In this document: positions 1 to 9,046 of the stretch, in pieces
Numbering within the stretch: the first letter of the stretch is position 1
Layout of the letters: every line of letters starts with the position of its first letter
Source of the DNA: DATKXO01 sp035528995
Lineage (GTDB): Bacteria; Planctomycetota; Phycisphaerae; UBA1845
Length of the DNA stretch: 48,426 nucleotides
Assembly (NCBI GenBank): GCA_035528995.1
Contig: DATKXO010000426.1
Coordinates: 1 to 48,426, forward strand
Direction of reading: 5' to 3'
Translations under genes and position numbers: made by a program
The notes under the pieces: model-generated
Told to the model about the DNA's origin: nothing
Database searches by the model: none
The model's input: the letters and a program-made list of their open reading frames with translations, nothing else

Positions 1-1483
1 AGCCGACGCCGTCGTCGCAGTCCACCGCTGTGCCGGCCTGGCAATCGAGCAGCGCATCGCAGGTTTCGGCGCCGTCGCAGTACAGGCCGTTGTCGCACAG
101 ACTGTCGTTGGGGATGTTGTCGCAGGAATCAGCGCCTTCGTTGCACGAATCGTCGGTACAGCCGACGCCGTCGTTGCAATCGACGGCCGTCCCCGGCTGG
201 CAGACACCGTTCGTGTCGCAGGTTTCGATGCCGTTGCAGAACAGGCCGTCGGCGCAGTCGCCGTCGCTGAGGCAATCGACGCAGCGGTCTTCCTCTTCAT
301 CGCAGATCAATCCGGCACATGGATCGCTGCCCGGCTGACACGTTCCGGACGGCAGGTCGCACGTTTCCACGCCGTTGCAGAACAGCGCGTCGGTGCAGTC
401 ACCGTCGCCAAGGCAATCAACGCAGGTGTCGTCGCTTTCCCGACAGAGCTGCCCCGGGCATGGATCGCTTCCCGACTGACAGAGCCCGCTGGTATCGCAC
501 GTTTCGGCCCCGTTGCAGTACAGTCCGTCGTCGCAGTCACCGTCGCCGAGGCAATCCACGCAGGTGTCATCGCTCTCGCGACAGAGCTGCCCCGGGCAGG
601 GGTCGGTGCCGGTTTGGCAATCGAGCAGGGCATCGCACGTCTCGACCCCGTCGCAATACAGGCCGTTGTCGCACAGACCGTTGTTGGGCAGGTTGTCGCA
701 CGAGTCGGCGCCCTCGTTGCAGGAGTCGTCCGTGCAGCCGACCTCGTCGTCGCAGTCCACGGTCGTGCCGGCTTGACAGTCGAGCAGCGCATCGCACGTC
801 TCGGCCCCGTCACAGTACAACCCGTTGTCGCACAGTCCGTTATTGGGTAGGTTGTCGCAGGAGTCGGCGCCTTCGTTGCAGGAATCGTCGGTGCAGCCCA
901 CGCCGTCGTTGCAGTCGACGGCCGTGCCCGGCTGGCAGTCGCTCACGGAGTTGCACGTCTCGGCCCCGTCACAGTACAGCCCGTTGTCGCACAGACCGTT
1001 GTTGGGAACGTTATCGCACGAGTCGGTGCCCTCGTTGCACGAGTCGTCGGTGCACCCGACGCCGTCGTTGCAGTCCACGGTTGTCCCGGCCTGGCAATCG
1101 AGCAGAGCGTCGCAGGTCTCGTCCCCATCGCAGTACAACCCGTTGTCGCACAGACTACTGTTGGGGATGTTGTCGCAGGAGTCAGCACCTTCGTTGCAGG
1201 AATCGTCGGTACAACCGACGCCGTCGTTGCAATCGACGGCCGTCCCGGCCTGGCAGTCGAGCTGGGCGTCGCACGTCTCGCTGCCGTCGCAATACAGGCC
1301 GTTGTCGCACAGTCCGTTGTTGGGCACGTGGTCGCAGGAATCGGTTGCCTCGTTACATGAATCGTCGGTACAGCCCACGCTGTCGTTGCAGTCAGGGGCC
1401 GTGCCGGCCTGACATTGACTCGCGACACATGTCTCGGCGCCATTGCACCACAGGCCGTCGTCGCAGTCCGGGTCACCCTGGCA
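1..1483 (-). repeat. Tandem Cys-rich protein repeats (53-aa and about 46-aa units) in the protease tail
   Basis: About ten blocks of the type CDNGLYCDGxETCD, each followed by a CTDDSCNE segment. Between roughly 655 and 1450 the blocks recur every 159 bp (53 codons). Between about 235 and 655 a shorter version recurs every 138-141 bp. The pattern of closely spaced Cys with CTxDxC resembles Dictyostelium CTDC-type and related extracellular Cys-rich modules. The array keeps the frame of the protease and continues past the left edge, so the copy number is a minimum. Confidence 0.88.
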
Positions 1484-3196
1484 CCCCGAGGAGACGCCGG
1501 TGACGATCAGCGAGAAATCCTGGCTCCCGCCCGACAGCGTGCCCTTGTGCGTCACCCGCACCGTGTATTGGTTCGTTCCGGGCGAAGACACGACCACCTG
1601 CTCGACGTTGTCGGTGTTGTTGTCGGCGGTGGTCGCGGCCGAGTCCGGACTGGCCGGGTTCAGCACCCAGGGGTAGTACGTCGTAGTGGGTGAACTCTTC
1701 TCGATGCGCAGGTCCAGGTCGTTCACCAGCATCTTAGTCGTCGGGTTCAGCACGTTCCCGGGCGGCGTTCCCGGCGGGTCGGTCCAGCAGATGCTGGCCC
1801 GCAGTTCGCTCGTTCCATCGGTGTAGACTGTCACTTCATAGGTGCCGCTGTTGGCCAGCGTCTGCTCGCTGATGGTGACCGGCTCGGTCACGTCGGCGGA
1901 GATGGTGTTCGCCGCCGTGAGCGTATTCATCAGCCCCCAGCCGAACTTGTAGTCCGGCCCGTTGGCCGACCCCGTCTCATCCGCGGTGTGCAGAACCAGA
2001 CCTTTCAGTGTGGCCGAGCGCATGTCACCGTCGCTGGGGTGTGTGTCGCGCCAGTACTCGATCAGCACACCCAGCGAACCGCTGAGATTCGGCGTGGACA
2101 TCGAGGTTCCGGATATGCTGTCATAATCGCTGTCGGACCCATCAAAGGTCGAATACAGCCCAATGCCGTTTGCGGAGATGTCCGGTTTGATCCGGCCGTC
2201 GTCGGCGGGCCCCCAGCTCGAGAATGAACTCATCGAGACGCTCCCCGGGCCCGAGTATCCCCCGGAGACGTCTTCCACGGCCGCCACGGCGAGAAGGTTC
2301 TTGGCGATAGCCGTCGTCCCGATGCAGTCCCACGGGCCGTCGGGGTCCCGCGTATCCGTGCTCCACTCCCAACCACTGCTGGGGTTGTAGTAGTAGTGTC
2401 CGCCGCCCGGGCCCGGACCGTCGTCGGTTCGCTCGTTGCCTCCCGATCTGCACATCAGGTAATGCGGGTAGTCGTAGGCGATTTCGTCCAGCTCCTCGGA
2501 GTACGACGAGTACAGCCCGAACCAGTTGTCCTCGGTTGTGCTGACGGTCACGTCACCGTACCAGAACCACTCATAATAGCTCCAGTTGTAATACCAGCCG
2601 GTGATGTAGCTGTACGAGTGATTCGAGACCAGCAGCCCGGCGGCGGCGGCCGAGATCATCTCGCTGGTGTCGCTGTTCCAGTCGTAACAGTCCAGGTCGG
2701 CCGACGGCGACATGCCCTTGGCCGAACTGACTACGCCCGAAGCGATCATGGTTCCGGCCACGTGCGTGGAGTGATAGTGCGTGCCACTCGGCGAGTCGAT
2801 CTGCGTCGCCCGCCCCCCGTATTCCTGGTGGGAGGTCCGTACGCCGCCGCCGTCCCAAATGCCGAGCGTGACGCCCGAGCCGGTCAGGTTCAGGCCGCTG
2901 GAACCGCCGGGCAGAACCTCATCGGTGCTGATGCTGTCGGCCGCCGCGGCGTTGGTGGTCATGTAGTACTTGGGCACGCCGTTGACGATGGCTTGAAGCT
3001 CGATCACCCCGTGGCTCGTCTCCGTGCGGATGGGCCATCCTCTTTCCTTGGCGATCTGGTGGGCTTCCGCCTGTTGGATGATCCCGACCTGGCCCAGCGC
3101 AGCCCGGGGGGTGGAAGCGAACAACAGAAGTATGATGCCGAATGCAAGAATCCGACCGGCGGATGTTTTGGAAACGTAGCGGCTGCAAATGTCCAT
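1..3196 (-). CDS. Secreted subtilisin-like (S8) serine protease with Cys-rich repeat tail, 3' end missing
   Basis: An exported endopeptidase, likely cell-surface or extracellular. The frame is open from an ATG at 3196 to the left edge (at least 1065 residues) and the stop is outside the window. Residues 1-35 form a signal peptide with a hydrophobic core ending near ALGQ. The catalytic triad is visible: Asp115 in LGIWDGGG, His142 in HSTHVAGT and Ser365 in SGTSMSTP. A GGNE motif between His and Ser supplies the oxyanion-hole Asn. After the catalytic domain comes a beta-rich segment with the motif NDLDLRI, as in proprotein-convertase-like P domains. From Cys572 to the edge the protein is a run of Cys-rich repeats. 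The tail probably mediates adhesion or anchoring, which is inference. Long open frames on the opposite strand here are shadows of the GC-rich repeats. Confidence 0.9.
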   Translation of the reverse strand, partial: MDICSRYVSKTSAGRILAFGIILLLFASTPRAALGQVGIIQQAEAHQIAKERGWPIRTETSHGVIELQAIVNGVPKYYMTTNAAAADSISTDEVLPGGSSGLNLTGSGVTLGIWDGGGVRTSHQEYGGRATQIDSPSGTHYHSTHVAGTMIASGVVSSAKGMSPSADLDCYDWNSDTSEMISAAAAGLLVSNHSYSYITGWYYNWSYYEWFWYGDVTVSTTEDNWFGLYSSYSEELDEIAYDYPHYLMCRSGGNERTDDGPGPGGGHYYYNPSSGWEWSTDTRDPDGPWDCIGTTAIAKNLLAVAAVEDVSGGYSGPGSVSMSSFSSWGPADDGRIKPDISANGIGLYSTFDGSDSDYDSISGTSMSTPNLSGSLGVLIEYWRDTHPSDGDMRSATLKGLVLHTADETGSANGPDYKFGWGLMNTLTAANTISADVTEPVTISEQTLANSGTYEVTVYTDGTSELRASICWTDPPGTPPGNVLNPTTKMLVNDLDLRIEKSSPTTTYYPWVLNPASPDSAATTADNNTDNVEQVVVSSPGTNQYTVRVTHKGTLSGGSQDFSLIVTGVSSGCQGDPDCDDGLWCNGAETCVASQCQAGTAPDCNDSVGCTDDSCNEATDSCDHVPNNGLCDNGLYCDGSETCDAQLDCQAGTAVDCNDGVGCTDDSCNEGADSCDNIPNSSLCDNGLYCDGDETCDALLDCQAGTTVDCNDGVGCTDDSCNEGTDSCDNVPNNGLCDNGLYCDGAETCNSVSDCQPGTAVDCNDGVGCTDDSCNEGADSCDNLPNNGLCDNGLYCDGAETCDALLDCQAGTTVDCDDEVGCTDDSCNEGADSCDNLPNNGLCDNGLYCDGVETCDALLDCQTGTDPCPGQLCRESDDTCVDCLGDGDCDDGLYCNGAETCDTSGLCQSGSDPCPGQLCRESDDTCVDCLGDGDCTDALFCNGVETCDLPSGTCQPGSDPCAGLICDEEEDRCVDCLSDGDCADGLFCNGIETCDTNGVCQPGTAVDCNDGVGCTDDSCNEGADSCDNIPNDSLCDNGLYCDGAETCDALLDCQAGTAVDCDDGVG

Positions 3197-3603
3197 CGCG
3201 CAACAACCTCCTCTTGGCACAGGGCAAGCGACTCGGCTACTCATTCAGTTGTCAGAGGGCGGGGATTCTTCGTGTCAATCCAGGCGCAGCGCGCCCACAG
3301 ACCCGCTTCCATCCGCTCCGTTTATATAGTACCAGATCGGCTAGTCCGTTTCTAGCACCGGGTAAGGATCAGGTTGTGGGTGTTGGAAGTATGCGGGGCC
3401 CCAAAGCGTCGCTTTCCTTCTTTGATTGGAAATTAAAGCGTGCGTCTTGCGTTCGGATGTTGGGTCAGGTTTGGCCGCAAGCTGTTGTCTGCGTTGATGT
3501 GGGTGCAGCATCCTGACTCGCACGTTCTCGGACTGCGCGTCCAAACGACTCGTCAACACGGATCAACGTTGGGGCGCTCGGGCGAGTGGCATCCGGTCCT
3601 TGG
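3197..3603. other. Intergenic region between HDOD-GGDEF gene and protease gene
   Basis: A 407-base stretch lying downstream of the HDOD-GGDEF gene and upstream of the protease start, both on the minus strand. It must hold the protease promoter. An AT-rich block at 3321-3330 reads TATATAA-like on the minus strand and is a possible -10 element, but no convincing -35 was found. I see no gene, repeat or clear terminator in it. Confidence 0.4.
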
Positions 3604-5694
3604 TCACCCAGCCACCTGGGGTTGCAGTCCGCCACTCTGCTTGGCCGTGACGGCCTGGGCCACCCAATCGTATTTCTGCAGGGCGTCCGGCGGGTTCCCT
3701 GAGATGATCGGCGTCACGGAGTGCACGACAAACTGTATCCCGATCTCATGTACGGTCGCATCGATGTGCCTACAGAAAGAGACCAGCCCGGCCAGGAAGA
3801 GCTGAGAGCGATCCGTGCCCAGGACCACCTCGACGGGCTCGCCGCGGACCAGCGGGCGGCCCACCAGAAGCCCGATGCCGCCCCCCGAGAGGTTGCGTGT
3901 CACGGCCGGCTCGGTCCTCATCGTCACGTCGATCCCGGAGAAATAGTGCAGCACGCACGGCAGGACCAGTGCCTGTCGCGTTTGCTTCCGAATGCCGACG
4001 AACCCCTTCACTTCATCGGCGTTCAGCCGGGTCGCGATGCTCTGGAGTTTCCTCAGATGCGTGTCGGCCGTCTTGCCCTCGCCCGTCTCGACCGCCGGCG
4101 AATGCTCCGCTGGCCCCGAGTTGCCGCTACGGTCGCGTTCATCGGCGGTACCGGGTTCGGTCAGGCCCTCGAAGCGGCAGCGATCTTTCCCGCTCCGCTT
4201 GGCCTTGTACATCAACTGGTCGGCCCGGGCGATCAGTTCCTCGGCCGAACCCATCAGGGCGCGCTCACACCAGATGGCGCCCACGCTGCACGTGAGCGTC
4301 CCGGACGCACCGCACGCCTGCATGTCGAGAAACCGGATCTGTCGTACGATCCGCTCACCGAGTTCCCGTACGGAGTCGGCGGCGGCGCCTTGCAGGATGA
4401 CCACGAATTCCTCGCCGCCATAGCGCCCGATGCTGCCGGTGTGTCCAACCTCCTCGACCAGCAGCGTCGCGACCGATTTCAGGACCCTATCGCCGCTGTC
4501 GTGCCCGTAAGCGTCGTTGACCCGTTTGAAGTTGTCCAGGTCCAGAAACAGCGCCCCGACCGGCGCCCCCTGGTCGAGGTTCTGCTGGACGGCTCTGCGG
4601 GCGGCCTCCGAGAGGGCTCCGCGATTCAGCACGTTGGTCAGCGGGTCAAGGGCCGCTCGCTCGCGATAGGCGCTCAACGCGTACGCCAGACGACGCTGTT
4701 CGCGATGGATGGCGTCGCGCTCGGCCTTGACATCGAGAAGACGCTGATCCGCATCGTCGAGCACGCAACTGAGCTGTCGGTTTGCCTCGCTGAGCAGATC
4801 GGCTACGTCGATGTCGTCGGGAAGCAGATCGCCGTACAGCGTTGAGATTCGCCGGTACTCCTCACCCGCTGACTGCTGCGCTCTTGTCCACGCCGCCTCG
4901 TCCAGCCTCAGGGTGGCCTCTCCGATTTGCTGAAGCTGTCGCTCCCCGCGGTCAACGGTGGCGTCGCCGACAAACCGAAGGCCACCGACGAAGTAGCTGA
5001 CCGCGCTCAGCCGTTCGGTGTCCGATGGCTCGGCTGACAACAGCACCGGTTGGTGGTGTTGGCTGATGGGGACCGCGATGATCTCCGGAAAGTTCCATTC
5101 TGAAGTCAGCGCCGAGATCGCCTCCACGTGGTCGTGTGGGAAAGAGGTCCTCTCAACCTCATGGAACGCGATCGGCGACAGGTTCGAACGATACAGGGCT
5201 GAGTAGGCCGGCCCCAGGACCTGCACCAGCAGCAACACCCCACAGTCCTGCAGCAGGCCCACCAGGAACGCTTCTTCCTTGCGGTGAGGGATGATCTGCT
5301 GCGCGATTGCCCGGGCCAGACAGGCCCGCAGCAGCGAGTGCTGCCAGAACGCCTTCATGTCGAACGGCGCACCGCCCAGGCGGTTCAGGTGTGTCACCAG
5401 TTGGAAGCCCAGGGCGATGGTCCTTACGCGGTTCAGCCCCAGAATGGCGACCGCCCGATCGATCGTTGTGGCTGGAGTCCGCTGTGCGAAGTGCGCCGAA
5501 TTGGCCATCTTCAGCAGACGCGTCGACAGGGCGGGGTCAGACCGAATGATCTCGCCGAAATCCGCCGCAGACGACGTCGGAACGTTGATCAGCTCGAGAA
5601 TGCGCGCGGCCAGCGCCGGACTGCTGGGCATCTTGGCCCTGACAAAAATGTCCCGCAGCTCTCCCCGTAGACCGTGGTGACGCGTCGCGTTCAT
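3604..5694 (-). CDS. HDOD - GGDEF - PilZ signalling protein (putative diguanylate cyclase and c-di-GMP receptor)
   Basis: A 696-residue cytoplasmic regulator. An HDOD domain (about residues 20-225) is followed by a coiled coil (about 310-350), a GGDEF domain (about 353-515) with intact GGEEF at 426-430, and a C-terminal PilZ domain (about 580-680) with the NLSGGG motif. GGEEF predicts diguanylate cyclase activity; PilZ normally binds c-di-GMP. The usual allosteric RxxD inhibitory site five residues before GGEEF is absent (the sequence there is GHTGSIGRY), so feedback may run through the PilZ domain instead. The start at 5694 is chosen because GGGAGAGG lies just upstream; the frame stays open to 6000 but that extension is low-complexity and has no ribosome site. 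No partner gene is adjacent. Confidence 0.88.
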   Translation of the reverse strand: MNATRHHGLRGELRDIFVRAKMPSSPALAARILELINVPTSSAADFGEIIRSDPALSTRLLKMANSAHFAQRTPATTIDRAVAILGLNRVRTIALGFQLVTHLNRLGGAPFDMKAFWQHSLLRACLARAIAQQIIPHRKEEAFLVGLLQDCGVLLLVQVLGPAYSALYRSNLSPIAFHEVERTSFPHDHVEAISALTSEWNFPEIIAVPISQHHQPVLLSAEPSDTERLSAVSYFVGGLRFVGDATVDRGERQLQQIGEATLRLDEAAWTRAQQSAGEEYRRISTLYGDLLPDDIDVADLLSEANRQLSCVLDDADQRLLDVKAERDAIHREQRRLAYALSAYRERAALDPLTNVLNRGALSEAARRAVQQNLDQGAPVGALFLDLDNFKRVNDAYGHDSGDRVLKSVATLLVEEVGHTGSIGRYGGEEFVVILQGAAADSVRELGERIVRQIRFLDMQACGASGTLTCSVGAIWCERALMGSAEELIARADQLMYKAKRSGKDRCRFEGLTEPGTADERDRSGNSGPAEHSPAVETGEGKTADTHLRKLQSIATRLNADEVKGFVGIRKQTRQALVLPCVLHYFSGIDVTMRTEPAVTRNLSGGGIGLLVGRPLVRGEPVEVVLGTDRSQLFLAGLVSFCRHIDATVHEIGIQFVVHSVTPIISGNPPDALQKYDWVAQAVTAKQSGGLQPQVAG

Positions 5695-6038
5695 GGCCAC
5701 CTCTCCCTGTTGGTCCGATGGTCCAGACCGTTGGCTGTCACGCGGGTATGGCCCTGGCTGTCTCTTTTTTATCGGCTCGGTCTCCTGCGAACTCGAAGTG
5801 AAGTCCGGCAACCGCGTCCCTTGTCCAAGCCGCCCGTTACCGAACGCCCGACCCCCGCGCCAGGCCCGATAAGAGCTGTCAAGACGACGGATGTTTCGAC
5901 TGTCCCGTGTGGCCGTCGAAGGACCAGACCGTATTCCTCGAGGCCGGAGCCCGCCGCGGCCCCCGGCATCGGTGGTGTCACGCTGGCGCCACACCCTCAT
6001 CCCGGCGACGCATCCGCCGGTGGTCCGCCGGCCGGGTG
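5695..6038. other. Intergenic region upstream of HDOD-GGDEF gene
   Basis: A 344-base gap between two minus-strand genes. The ribosome-binding site of the HDOD-GGDEF gene is at its low-coordinate end (GGGAGAGG on the minus strand). Open frames across the gap are Pro/Arg-rich and have no recognisable domain. I see no RNA gene or repeat. Confidence 0.35.
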
Positions 6039-7079
6039 TTACCCGCCTTTATGCGATGCGGCCTGATACTCCGCCAGCGACTGTCTGTAGAACTCCTTTT
6101 CTGGCCCCTCGGCGGTGTCGATCGCCTGCCTAGCCAGTTCGATGGCTCGCTCCACTTGGCCGGCCGCGAAATGCGCCCGGGCCAGCGTGTCCAGGACGCT
6201 GGCGTTCCTGCCGCCGGCCAACTCGTTCGCCCGTTTCGCCGCCGCCAGGGCCAATGAGTTGAACCGCCCGCCATAAGCCTCGTCCGTCAGCATCTGCCAG
6301 GCGTAACTGTCCAGCCGTTCCAAGAGCTGGTCCGCGCCCACGACCGCCGCGCCGACGCGATTGGCCTCAGACGCTGAGGCCGAGTTCCGCGCCAGACACT
6401 CAAACCGCAGCCAGTCCAACGGGACCCGCTCATCCGCTGAAAGCTTCGCCGACCGAAGGTACTCGTCGATCCTCTTCAGCGCGGCGGGCCAATCCTCCTT
6501 CGCCATCGCGGCGTCGATGCCCTGCCTGGCCTTGAACCGGCGTTTGACCTGCTCCACATCGAGCGTTCCCGCCAGTGCCCGCTCGAGCGCCCGGTCCATC
6601 TCGTTGTCGGGGTACCCCGCCCAGACCAGCCGCCCCGACCGGTCGATGATGTACGCGCTTGGCAGGTGCTCCATCCCCATAGCGTCCATGTACGCCTTCT
6701 GGGTGGCCGTACCGTCGTCGAAGGCCACCGTGTAGCCCATCTTCCGGCCCTGGCCATCCACGAACTTCCGTACCGCTTCGAGCGAGTTCGCCGGGTCCTC
6801 CGCCGTCACGCCGACAACGACCAGATCCTTCTTGTGTTTGGCCTGCAACTCGGTCAGGTGGGGGATGTGCGTGATGCAGGGGGCACACCAGGTGGCCCAG
6901 AACTCCAGCGCGACCACCTTCTGCCCGCGGACCCGCTCCAGGTCGAAGCTCGCGCCCTTGACCCACTCCTTGATCTTCAGCGTCGGGGCTCGGTCGCCCA
7001 GTTCCAGCCCTGCGGCGGAACCGGTAGTGGCCAACAGGGCCAGGCCGCATCCCGCCAACATCGCCGACAACTTCATCAT
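6039..7079 (-). CDS. Exported TlpA/ResA-type thioredoxin-fold protein with C-terminal TPR region
   Basis: A 346-residue periplasmic thiol-disulfide oxidoreductase. Residues 1-23 are a signal peptide (MMKLSAMLAG... TGSAAG). The thioredoxin domain follows, with the redox motif WATWCAPC (Cys65, Cys68) and the cis-Pro region near HLPSAYIID, typical of the TlpA/AhpC-TSA group. The C-terminal half is helical and ends in TPR-like sequence (LDTLARAHFAAGQVERAIELA). The start at 7079 has GGAG seven bases upstream; an in-frame ATG at 7148 would place a non-signal leader before the signal peptide and is not used. Homologues in Planctomycetes commonly join thioredoxin and TPR parts. The substrate is unknown. 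Confidence 0.87.
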   Translation of the reverse strand: MMKLSAMLAGCGLALLATTGSAAGLELGDRAPTLKIKEWVKGASFDLERVRGQKVVALEFWATWCAPCITHIPHLTELQAKHKKDLVVVGVTAEDPANSLEAVRKFVDGQGRKMGYTVAFDDGTATQKAYMDAMGMEHLPSAYIIDRSGRLVWAGYPDNEMDRALERALAGTLDVEQVKRRFKARQGIDAAMAKEDWPAALKRIDEYLRSAKLSADERVPLDWLRFECLARNSASASEANRVGAAVVGADQLLERLDSYAWQMLTDEAYGGRFNSLALAAAKRANELAGGRNASVLDTLARAHFAAGQVERAIELARQAIDTAEGPEKEFYRQSLAEYQAASHKGG

Positions 7080-7386
7080 CCGTTCTCCGTTCGCATTCGC
7101 TGTGAGTCGGTCGAGAGCCCGGGGTGCCCGACGCAACACGCGCCTCATGCCTCTCCCGGTCTCGCCTCCGGCCGGCGGCGTAATCTACTATAGGACGACA
7201 CCCGGCGAATGGCCGATCTTCCCGAAAACCCGTCTGTCCGGGTCCTCCGCACACATTCCGACAGACCCCGACCTGCCCCAGGCTGGCTCATAGCGGCTCG
7301 GGCCGATAACCTCTCGGGGGCGCCCACGACCTGACCAGGACTGGGCACCTGCCGACGATGCTGAGGGTCCACGCGGAGACGAAGGA
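7080..7386. other. Divergent promoter region between TlpA-like gene and phosphodiesterase lipoprotein gene
   Basis: A 307-base region separating divergently transcribed genes, so it should carry both promoters. On the minus strand TATAGT near 7190-7196 is a fair -10 match, but no good -35 is paired with it. The plus-strand gene has GGAG and GAAGG just before its ATG. No gene was found in it. Confidence 0.35.
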
Positions 7387-8973
7387 ATGACCGTTGCGAG
7401 CGCCGAAAGAACCCACCGCCGGTTTGCCGCGGGCATGCGGGTGGCTCGCCTGCCGGTGAACGCCCCCCTGGCTGCTGCCGGCCTGCTGCTTGGGCTTCTG
7501 CTGGGCGGTTGCGGGCAGATGCCGCGGTTCCCGGCCCACCCGGTCCAGACCGATTCCCAGCGACTAGCCTTCGATCTCGACCACGACGGGAACGAGGACT
7601 ACTGGCAGGATGTCGGTCGCGACGGCCGCAAGACGACGCTGCACTTCGATGACGACGGCGACGGTCGGCCGGATGCCGCCGTCCGACTCGACGCTCCGCC
7701 GCCGGACGATGTCCTCCACGTCCTCATCGTCCTCGATGGCGTGCCCTTCGAGGTCATCCGCGACCTGTATGCCGAGGGGCGCTTCCGGCTGTTCCCACCG
7801 CCGTCGCGCCTGATCAGCGTCTTCCCGGCCCTGACCGACCTGGCCCTGGCCCGTGCCTTCGATGCCGGGCCGTGCCTGGGATACGAAGCGCTCCACTACG
7901 ACATCTCGCGCAACCGACTCAGCAACGGTAATGACGTCTACCTCAGCGGGCGCAACGAGCCCTGGACCGCCGGGGTGGACTACCGATGCAGCACGAACTG
8001 GGACGTGCTGGCCTATCTCGATCCGTCGGCCGTCTGGCGGCACGAGATGGACCGGTTCCTGCACACGATCAGGGCGGCCGATTCGGGACGCGTGTGCCTC
8101 TACACCGTGGCCACCGCCGGTCTGGGCACGCGTGGCGGGCGCCAGGCGATCCGCCAATACCTGGCTACCATCGATGATCTGTGCGAGCAGATCACCCACG
8201 AACGAAGGGGACAGGTCCGCTTCACGCTGTTTGCCGACCACGGCCACGGCCTGACCGCCTGCAAGCGGGTCATCTTCAAGCCGCTGCTGCGGGAGGCCGG
8301 GTTCCGCGTGACGGACACCATCCGCCAGGACTCCGACGTGGTGATCCCCGCTTACGGCCTGGTCACCTCTGCCGTCATGCACACCCTTCAGCCCGACAAG
8401 GTGGCCGACGCGATTCTTCAGCACGAGGCCACCGACCTGGTCATGTACCGGCGGGTGCGATTCACTGACCAGCCCCTTTCCTGGGCGAGCCAGACGAACA
8501 GTGACGATCCCGACGCGGCCTTCGTGGTGCGCAGCCGCGACGCCGAGGCCCACATTCGCATGTTCGGCGGCGGGGTGCTCTACGAGCCCCTGACCGGCGA
8601 TCCGCTTAAACTGGTCCCGGTCCTTCTGCGTCTTGCGACCGAGGGAAAGACCGCCTCCAAAGGCCCCGTCGCGGACCGCGACTGGTTCGAAGCCACCGTC
8701 GACCACGAGTATCCCGACGCCCTCTATCGCATTCGCTGCGCGCTGGAGAAAGGCACGCTCGTCGAGAACCCGGCCGACCTGATCGTCAGCCTCAAGGAAG
8801 GCTACGCCTTCGGCAGCGCGTTCTTCTCCGCCATCTGCAGGGTCGAGAGCACCCACGGTGCCCTCTCGCGCGGCAGCAGCACCACGTTTATCATGTCCAA
8901 CGCCGTTCCCCTGCCGCAGAACCTGCGCGTGGACGACGTCCCCGGGCTTCTGGGCCTCGACGCCCCCGACTGA
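7387..8973 (+). CDS. Lipoprotein of the alkaline phosphatase/nucleotide pyrophosphatase-phosphodiesterase superfamily
   Basis: A 528-residue predicted lipoprotein. The signal peptide ends in the lipobox LLGGC (Cys42). Residues about 62-100 hold two acidic DxDxDG-like loops (DLDHDGNED and DDDGDGRPD) resembling EF-hand or dockerin calcium sites. The catalytic domain starts at HVLIVLDGVP, where Asp is a metal ligand. FPALTDL places Thr as the probable nucleophile, and FADHGHG supplies further metal ligands. These are the landmarks of the NPP/phosphodiesterase branch; the substrate cannot be told. A second in-frame ATG 16 codons in gives a tidier signal peptide and could be the real start. Calcium dependence is inference. 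The gene is divergent from the TlpA-like gene and convergent with a small lipoprotein gene. Confidence 0.78.
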   Translation: MTVASAERTHRRFAAGMRVARLPVNAPLAAAGLLLGLLLGGCGQMPRFPAHPVQTDSQRLAFDLDHDGNEDYWQDVGRDGRKTTLHFDDDGDGRPDAAVRLDAPPPDDVLHVLIVLDGVPFEVIRDLYAEGRFRLFPPPSRLISVFPALTDLALARAFDAGPCLGYEALHYDISRNRLSNGNDVYLSGRNEPWTAGVDYRCSTNWDVLAYLDPSAVWRHEMDRFLHTIRAADSGRVCLYTVATAGLGTRGGRQAIRQYLATIDDLCEQITHERRGQVRFTLFADHGHGLTACKRVIFKPLLREAGFRVTDTIRQDSDVVIPAYGLVTSAVMHTLQPDKVADAILQHEATDLVMYRRVRFTDQPLSWASQTNSDDPDAAFVVRSRDAEAHIRMFGGGVLYEPLTGDPLKLVPVLLRLATEGKTASKGPVADRDWFEATVDHEYPDALYRIRCALEKGTLVENPADLIVSLKEGYAFGSAFFSAICRVESTHGALSRGSSTTFIMSNAVPLPQNLRVDDVPGLLGLDAPD

Positions 8974-8984
8974 AGATGAACGGC

Positions 8985-9046
8985 ATCGCGGGCACGCCTT
9001 CGAGGTCCCAGCGAGCGAATGCCAGGTCCCGCTGGTGTGCCGCGAT
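8985..9046. terminator. Two-stem structured element between convergent genes, probable bidirectional terminator
   Basis: The outer arms ATCGCGGGCAC (8985-8995) and GTGCCGCGAT (9037-9046) pair with one bulged G. An inner stem pairs CCAGCG (9008-9013) with CGCTGG (9030-9035). The element sits just past the stop at 8973 and touches the stop of the convergent gene at 9046. There is no T tract, so intrinsic termination is uncertain. Confidence 0.42.

Noticed and set aside
1..1483. Regularly spaced repeats as a possible CRISPR array
   Set aside because: The period is 138-159 bp, in frame and coding, with no short repeat/spacer pattern and no cas genes.
319..1503. 394-residue Arg-rich open frame on the plus strand, and other long frames across 1-1500
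   Set aside because: They are shadows of the in-frame Cys-rich repeats of the minus-strand protease; composition is not protein-like.
5695..6000. 102-residue N-terminal extension of the HDOD-GGDEF protein
   Set aside because: No ribosome site; low-complexity Arg/Gly sequence; GGGAGAGG marks the start at 5694.
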